The notes under the pieces were generated by a model. That model did no database searches. It saw nothing but the letters and a program-made list of their open reading frames with translations, and was not told where the DNA came from. A DNA stretch of 64,000 nt from Adiantum capillus-veneris (Eukaryota > Streptophyta > Polypodiopsida > Polypodiales > Pteridaceae). The stretch spans positions 94,812,412-94,876,411 of the forward strand of contig CM043963.1 of assembly GCA_014529385.2 (NCBI GenBank), given 5' to 3'. A program made the translations under genes and the position numbers. The stretch's first letter is position 1. Each line of letters starts with the position of its first letter. Positions 58,205 through 64,000 of the stretch are shown piece after piece.

Positions 58205-59245
58205 CTAAACTACCTCAAAAGGTGCTTTTCCCATGGAAATATGTACAGTGTTATTGTAAGCATACTCCACTAAGGGTAAGTACTTCTCCCATTGGGATCT
58301 TTGATCTACTTCCGTTACATAGGCTTTTAGTAGATCGAGAATGGTTAGGTTAGTTATTTCACTTTGGCCATCCGTTTGTGGATGATAGGCTGAAGAGAAG
58401 TTTAGCCTTGTCCCTAAATTCTCAAAGAGACCCTTCCAGAAATTACTGGTCATTCTAGGATCTCTATCTGACACTATGGACATTGGCAAGCCATGGTACT
58501 TGAAAATTTGTGAAATGAAGAGGGTTGCCATTTGATGGGCTTTGATAGTCTTTTTGACAGGTATAAAATGAGCTTGTTTATTGAACCTGTCTATTATCGT
58601 CCATATTCCCGTATTCCCATGGATAGACTTAGGCAATCCAAAGATCAAATCCATGGATATGCTCTCCCATGGTGAATTAGGGATTGGCAAGCGTTGAAGC
58701 AATCCAAGTTGCTTCCCTCTATCAAATTTTGTCTTTTGGCATACCACACATTTATAAACATACTCTTGTATGTTCACTTTCATGGTAGGCCAATAGAAAT
58801 ATGTTTCAATTCCCTTTAAGGTAGATTGAATCCCTCTATGCCCCGCATAAGGTGGATCATGTGATTCATACATTACTTTCTCACGTAGTGAGTTAGTAAC
58901 ACATAGTCTATTGCCGTAGAGAAGATAACCATCTTGTATAGTAAATGGTTCTTCTTTCTTCCCTAATGCAAGGGCTGAAATCACATCTCTAAAATCGGGA
59001 CCAATAGCATACTCATCTATCATTGAAGATAGATCATTGTGAGTTGCTATGGAAACCGCATTCACTCTCGGCCGTCTTGAGAGTGCATCAGCTACTTGAT
59101 TATGCTTGCCAGCAATGTGAGCAATATGAAAATGAAATTGCGAAAGGAAATTTTCCCACCTCATTTGTTTGTCGGCAAGCTTGGTCTTCGTCATGAAGTA
59201 CTTAAGACTTTGGTGATCCGTTTGCAGAATGAAAGGAGTCCCCAA
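58205..59245 (-). pseudogene. Gypsy 2A RNase H end and integrase core
   Basis: Open for 346 codons. RNase H end: ILQTDHQSLKYFMTKTKLAD, HIAHIAGKHNQVADALSRRP. Integrase: HRGIQSTLKGIETYFYWPTM and KCVVCQKTKF (H2C2 zinc finger), SISMDLIFGLPKS (first Asp), MSIVSDRDPRMTSNFWKGL (second Asp), SSAYHPQTDGQSEITNL (Glu), VEYAYNNTVHISMGKAPFEV. All three catalytic acids are present. A stop at 58205 precedes the C-terminal part and the frame is joined to RT through a TAA near 59290. Confidence 0.85.
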
Positions 59246-60253
59246 TAAATAGTGCTTCCATGAGTCTAAGGCATGTAGAACTGCAAGGAGTTACTTTTCA
59301 TATATGCCTAGAGCTTGCTCAACAGGGTCGAGCCTTCGACTCTCATAGCCTATGGCGTGCCCTTCTTGGAGCAAAACAGATCCAAGGAAATCACCACAAG
59401 CATCACATTGGACCTCAAATGGTTTTGAAAGATCCGGTAGTGTAAGAACAGGTTGAGAGATAAGCTTTTCTTTGAGCTTTTCGAAAGCATTGTTCTCCCT
59501 AGCAGACCATGTATACCTAACACTTCTCTTTTTTAGGTCATGTAATGGTCCCGCAATTTGTGAGAACTTTTCTATGAAGCGTCTATAGTATGCACACATA
59601 CCTATAAAGCTTCTTAGTTCATGAAGATTCCTTGGTTTAGGCCATCCTTTTATTACCTCTAGCTTTGATGGATCCATTTGGATGCCATCTTGAGAGATAA
59701 TGTGTCCTAAATACTGAATCTCTTGCAAGAAAAATTCACTTTTCTTTTGATTAACATAAAGTTTATTCTCTCTCAAAACTTGAAATATTACCTGGAGGTG
59801 TTGCTTGTGTTCGTCTAATGAATTAGAGTAGATGATAATATCATCAAAGAACACTCCAGTGAAGGTTCGATGAGGCCGGAACAACTTCTCCATCAAGCGG
59901 TTGAATGTGGCTGGTGCATTGGTCAAGCCAAAAGGCATGACAATGTATTCGTAAAGACCAAATGTGGTGCGAAATGCGGTCTTTACAATGTCTTGATCAA
60001 CTATCCTTATTTGATGATAGCCACTTTTTAGGTCAATCCTACTGAAGTAGGTCGATCCTTGTAGCTTATCAAATAGGTCTTCTACCCGTGGAACGGGAAA
60101 CCTATTCTTGATAGTGATCCTAATTAGTGCTGTATAGTCGACACACATGCGATATGTGCCGTCTTTCTTTTGCACTAATAGCACTGTTGAGCAAAATGGA
60201 GATGAGCTAGGTCTAACCATGCCCTTCTCAACTAACTCATGCACTTGCCACAT
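59246..60253 (-). pseudogene. Gypsy 2A reverse transcriptase and RNase H start
   Basis: The frame 59291-60253 is a nearly intact RT: VHELVEKGMVRPSSSPFCST, KKDGTYRMCVDYTALIRITI, FSRIDLKSGYHQIRI, VMPFGLTNAPATFNRLMEKL, catalytic GVFFDDIIIYS, LRSFIGMCAYYRRFI and FEVQCDACGDFLGSVLLQEG (RNase H Asp). A TAA replaces a Glu codon at the end (IYEK-stop-LLAVLHAL); the same frame then runs on into the RNase H segment. Confidence 0.88.
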
Positions 60254-60310
60254 AATCTCCTCTTGTTGAGCTTGAGAAACTCTATAAGGAGGTTTGTTAG
60301 GCGGTGAACT

Positions 60311-60568
60311 TCATGGAAGAAGTTCAATTGCATGGTCATCATTACCTCGTTTAGGAGGTAGCTCACAAGGGATGTCGTCAATAAAAACATCTTGAAACCC
60401 CTTGAGAAAATTGGATAACTCTAATTCCTTTTGGTTGCTTTTATTTTCTTTTGCTAAAGCATTAGGTTCATTTTGAGAATCTTTAACAAAAATCATGTAC
60501 ACGGAAATAGAGCTCTTTATTGACTTGTTGAAAGCTGGTGTATGTACAATGGGGATAGTGTTACCCAT
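60311..60568 (-). pseudogene. Gypsy 2A pre-RT region
   Basis: Frame with FLKGFQDVFIDDIPCELPPK and RGNDDHAIELLP, the block just before RT in chromoviruses. The stop near 60310 and the next ATG at 60253 split it from RT. Similarity ends at about 60590. Confidence 0.65.
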
Positions 60569-60590
60569 TTCCTTAGTGTTTGCGGGTCGC

Positions 60591-61743
60591 CGCGACGGAC
60601 GTCCATAGCATAGCTTTCAAGCATCAAAATATTTATCAATACAGGGAAAGCGACTCGGATGAGGCATGGAAACTCACTAGGTTGTCAAGCCAAATGAAGT
60701 GAACTCGATGAGATGCAACTACTATCTCTACAAGTAAATCAAACGCATCACTGCCAAGTAATCTGACTATGTCCTTAACCCACTTGTACAATCGTCATGC
60801 TCGTTTACCATGAAAATCTATTTGGAATCGCACGAAACTTGAAGAGAGGCTTCAAGGGACTATTAGGATCATATCCTATCACTGTCACAACATTCTGGAG
60901 AGGTACCACGATCGCGATCGTTCGTCCCAAAGTCAACAAAAACAGCGAACAGTTGATCCTAATGGGTCGTTTTAGGCTCCCTAAAGCCTCTTCTAGGGTC
61001 GAAACGACATAAAACACGCATATAAACACTCAAAACAGCGATTTAAAGCCTCAAACACGTAGTCGGAAACCTTCACCGAATCTTGAATGATTATACTTGA
61101 AGGAAAGTGCAAGAGGAGAGGAACACAATGCAATAATCAAAACTGAATTTGGATTACCGTAGCCGCAATGGCGAAGATTACAAGTTTGAACAAGAAGGAG
61201 CTCTCGTTCGTACGCTGTCTTCTCAGTTTTTCCTTCAAAAAGATTATCCCCAACTTACAGAAAATGACCTTTATAGATTAGGTCTTTGCAAAAAATGGCT
61301 TGTCTGGCCATAAGCCCCTAATCTTAAAACTGGCTCTCTAATATACAATTGCTCCCAAAACAATAATCATACATCCTTGACAATTTTCCGGCTTAGAGAT
61401 GCTCCTTTAGAAAAGAATTTTACAATGGTTTCTCAGGAAAATATGGTCCTTCTGGCCACGGCCGCCTGTTGCCTCTTCCGCCAAACACTCCCCCCTTCCT
61501 TATCCTTGCACGCCTCATGCATGTTCAATGCTTTGGCCGTTGATGTGGCTCTAATGAAGCGAGTGTCACTGAAAAGCTTCTTGTTCGCAGTACGGCTTGG
61601 AGGGCTTGTTGGTGTTGTCTCAATGGATTTTCTGATAATGTGTGTTGGTATGCCACGTACCTTGCCTTGAGGTCCTTCGCCATGGGATGGAAAATCCTTG
61701 AATCCATTTCGAAGAATCCTATGACGAAGGCCTCTTCAAATGT
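60591..61743. other. Noncoding region between gypsy 2A and the large ORF
   Basis: No recognised domain. Overlapping short frames on both strands at 60797-61029 have balanced composition but no known family. It could hold the 3' UTR or LTR of the element or gene that carries the ORF at 61744-64000. Confidence 0.4.
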
Positions 61744-64000
61744 TTACAGGTAGTGTGATGGCAGGTACATTAGCTTGGAGTACATGGCCATCAAGATGTG
61801 CCGGGGCGGTGAATCCTGTAGATTCCAGCAGATGCCTCTGTGTCCTTCCAAGAATAGATTCCATGGATGATCGTCGCTTTCAGTGTCTTTAAACACCTGG
61901 ATGCAGGTGACGATCATCCGGGCTATCTTTACTAACATATGGCAGGCCAAATCGGGGACATCCCGTAGCAAAGTCACTGTTGAGTTCAGTGTGCTGACCA
62001 TGTAAGCCACTGTAGGGGGTTGCTGCGCTGTCAGAACCAGGTAATTTAGCTTGTGCTGCCTCGACCCCTTCCATGTTGTGAAATCTTTCCAAGTGCGTCT
62101 GCGAGGGACATGGCAGAATGTAGGATCTATTTGTATATGTTGAGGAGCGTTGTGGTAATTTGTTAGATCCTGTTGCCTCTTGTCCAACCACTTCTGCCTC
62201 CACTTGGGGTGGTCATCGACAAGCACCTGAGCTTCTTCCACTGTGAGTGCAATGCCCTCGTAACCCCCTTCTTTGTTTCGTGGCAAGGCTGGCCGCATCT
62301 TTGCTTTCCACAAATTTGCTTCATGGCATAGCAGAGGAAATGGGAGGTATTCGTGGCCAAATCCTTCCACCTGCTCTTCTGGTTGTAAATATGCCAGGGC
62401 TGCTAACTCTAGTATCTTCTTTTCATAGAGCATATACTCCTTGGATGGCCCCTCTGGCATGTCCTGAATGCTTTCACTGAGTTCATCTCGTATGTCCAGA
62501 TCGGGCCCTTCAAATTCCTGCTCCTGTTGCCCTTGGTGTGAGGTTCCAGGCAAATCTGTCGCACGGTGTCTAGGCAGAAGTTGCAGTTGAGTCTGGGCCT
62601 TGTCTGCTTTGATCTGCTGTTGGACAAGCAGATCTTCTTTTTCCTTTAGCAATATGTCACCGATCTCTCTCTGAATCTGTCGTTCAGCGCATGCTTGAGC
62701 GAGTTGCTGCTCCACTTCTTTTAATTTTAACTCGTTTGCCACTGTCTGGGCCACCATTCCTGATACGAGTAGCTGTCTTTGAAGCCGTTCTTGCTCTAGC
62801 TCTCCTTTTAGCGCTGCTATAGTGTTCGCTGCTGTGGCATTGTCAGATGTGGAGACCAATGCTCCAGCAGGTTCCTGATTAGCCATCAAAGTCGTCAGAG
62901 TGCCCTTGACAGTGCTGTAGGAGCTGCTAAGCCTTTGAAATCTTGCACTCTCGTAGGCAAGCTGCTCTGTCACTTTTTGGACTCTTGCCGTCAGCTCTTG
63001 GCACTCTTTCTCTTTGGCAGTCAGGTCTGTCCTGACGTCCACCAAATCTTTGATCAGAGACTGAGCCTGCTGCCGCTCAAGGTATCTTTCCTCCGTTGTG
63101 CGTTCTAGTCGCGTTCTCAGGCTATCTAACTCTTCTTGCTCTGATTCTTGCTTTTGTCGGGCTTCCTGTACCTGCCTTTCTTTTTCACTCAGCACCACAT
63201 ACTGACACTCGAATTTCCGTTCTAACTCCCGCAGTGTTTGTTTGTAATCAAATCCAGCCACTGCTTGGCATGCTTCTTGGTATCCGATGGATTCTGTAGG
63301 TGGTAAAACTTCCTTTTGCGAGATTGAAGGGGGAGGAGTTGGCTGTTTTTTGTTCGATGGAGAAGGGGAAGGAGGTGGAGATTTGGGTGAGGGCGGAGGT
63401 GATTTTCTAGGCGAGGGAGGGGGTGATTTGGGCGAGGGAGGAGGCAGACTCGATTTTTCTAGCACATGTCTTCTTTTGGAAGTTTCCTCGCCTTGTTGAG
63501 AAGCAGATGCTTCCTCTTTTCTTTTCTTTAGAATCCTGATTATTCTTTGGCGAGTGAGATCCACCGCGCATCGTGCTTCCAGATTCCTATCTCTCTGGAT
63601 CTTCTTAAGCTGTTCCGCCTGATTTTTCTCTTCAGCCGTGTCTTTTTCCTTCGTTTGTTCACTAGACTGCGAGGATATGCCCACTTCCGCAGCCTTTTGT
63701 TCTGCTTCCAATCTTTGCTTCTCAGCCCGTAGGCGAGTTGCATTTTCTATCCTTTCTTGCCTTTCCCTTTCGAGTCTTCGTTTTTGTGCCTGTTGCGTTT
63801 CAACCGCTCGAGCCTGTCTGTCAGCCCGCAATTTTGTGCGTCTTTCTTCGACTCTTTTCTGGGCTTCCGCATATGCTTTTTGCATGCCCGACTGCGGTAT
63901 TTCACTTCTCTCTCCTCTTTTTCTCTCGAGCAGCTTTGTTGAATCTTCCTCCTCACTTTCCTCAAACTCTGAAGGCACTTTGTCTTTAGACTCTTGAGAC
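61744..64000 (-). CDS. Large coiled-coil, proline-rich ORF of unknown family (partial)
   Basis: The minus-strand frame is open for about 750 codons from the right window edge to a stop at 61744, with no lesion. There is no natural start inside the window (the frame reads QESKDKVPSEFEE at the edge), so the N-terminus lies outside. Order: acidic start, long charged helix (KRVEERRTKLRADRQARAVE and on; coiled coil), a proline/serine block (SPPPSPRKSPPPSPKSPPPS, about 63355-63440), a second Glu/Gln-rich coiled coil (YQEACQAVAGFDYKQTLREL to about 62580), an acidic linker, and a globular C-terminal part (LPFPLLCHEANLWKAKMRPA, HPKWRQKWLDKRQQDL, FTTWKGSRQHKLNYLV). It might be a gag-like protein of an undescribed retroelement or a host structural protein; I cannot decide. 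Confidence 0.6.
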   Translation of the reverse strand, partial: SQESKDKVPSEFEESEEEDSTKLLERKRGERSEIPQSGMQKAYAEAQKRVEERRTKLRADRQARAVETQQAQKRRLERERQERIENATRLRAEKQRLEAEQKAAEVGISSQSSEQTKEKDTAEEKNQAEQLKKIQRDRNLEARCAVDLTRQRIIRILKKRKEEASASQQGEETSKRRHVLEKSSLPPPSPKSPPPSPRKSPPPSPKSPPPSPSPSNKKQPTPPPSISQKEVLPPTESIGYQEACQAVAGFDYKQTLRELERKFECQYVVLSEKERQVQEARQKQESEQEELDSLRTRLERTTEERYLERQQAQSLIKDLVDVRTDLTAKEKECQELTARVQKVTEQLAYESARFQRLSSSYSTVKGTLTTLMANQEPAGALVSTSDNATAANTIAALKGELEQERLQRQLLVSGMVAQTVANELKLKEVEQQLAQACAERQIQREIGDILLKEKEDLLVQQQIKADKAQTQLQLLPRHRATDLPGTSHQGQQEQEFEGPDLDIRDELSESIQDMPEGPSKEYMLYEKKILELAALAYLQPEEQVEGFGHEYLPFPLLCHEANLWKAKMRPALPRNKEGGYEGIALTVEEAQVLVDDHPKWRQKWLDKRQQDLTNYHNAPQHIQIDPTFCHVPRRRTWKDFTTWKGSRQHKLNYLVLTAQQPPTVAYMVSTLNSTVTLLRDVPDLACHMLVKIARMIVTCIQVFKDTESDDHPWNLFLEGHRGICWNLQDSPPRHILMAMYSKLMYLPSHYL

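Larger units (their letters stand above)
57217..60590 (-). mobile_element. Ty3/gypsy chromovirus 2A, internal region, 5' truncated
   Basis: Pol (RT, RNase H, integrase, chromodomain) on the minus strand with its 3' LTR at 55636. Coding similarity stops abruptly near 60590 in the region before RT, with no gag and no 5' LTR, so the copy is truncated there. It lies against gypsy 2B, whose integrase it interrupts. Confidence 0.78.

Overview
The window looks like repeat-rich nuclear DNA from a land plant, and a fern or other seed-free vascular plant is my best guess. The evidence is a plant NAD(P)-binding gene fragment with canonical GT-AG introns, a plant-type LINE whose ORF1 resembles DUF4283, chromoviral Ty3/gypsy and Ty1/copia elements, and very abundant (CT/GA)n and (GT/CA)n microsatellites. 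There are no bacterial operons, rRNA genes or CRISPR arrays. Nearly every long reading frame belongs to a mobile element, and most are broken by stops or frameshifts.

Layout. 1.1-2.4 kb: 3' tail of a LINE on the + strand. 2.5-20.7 kb: a three-level nest on the - strand. A chromoviral gypsy element (3' LTR 2486-3053) had its gag gene split by a LINE (about 6871-19228; target duplication seen at both ends). That LINE had its ORF2 split by a copia element (8725-14258) with two 190-bp LTRs, primer site, polypurine tract and target duplication. 21.3-22.5 kb: last five exons of an NAD(P)-binding Rossmann gene (At5g02240-like) on the + strand. 23.4 kb: a tRNA-derived SINE. 24.9-32.3 kb: a decayed copia element between two diverged inverted-repeat arms. 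32.9-33.2 kb: an unidentified exon-like ORF. 33.2-40.6 kb: a 1.6-kb direct duplication, LINE remnants and a copia integrase fragment.

42.8-48.9 kb (- strand): the most notable unit. It is a Helitron-like element encoding an HUH/Y2 Rep plus PIF1 helicase, followed on the same strand by an unknown ORF with a predicted intron, a GIY-YIG endonuclease ORF and a further unknown ORF. 50.4-51.1 kb holds tandem and palindromic repeats on its 5' side. 52.5-60.6 kb: two chromoviral gypsy copies with LTRs of about 1.6 kb; the LTR of one abuts the interrupted integrase of the other. 61.7-64.0 kb: a long coiled-coil and proline-rich ORF of unknown identity that runs off the right edge.

The genes do not form a shared pathway. 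The context is successive insertion and decay of transposons around at least one host gene. Boundaries of TE bodies and LTRs were read by eye and may be off by a few bases; intron calls rest on splice consensus plus continuity of family motifs.
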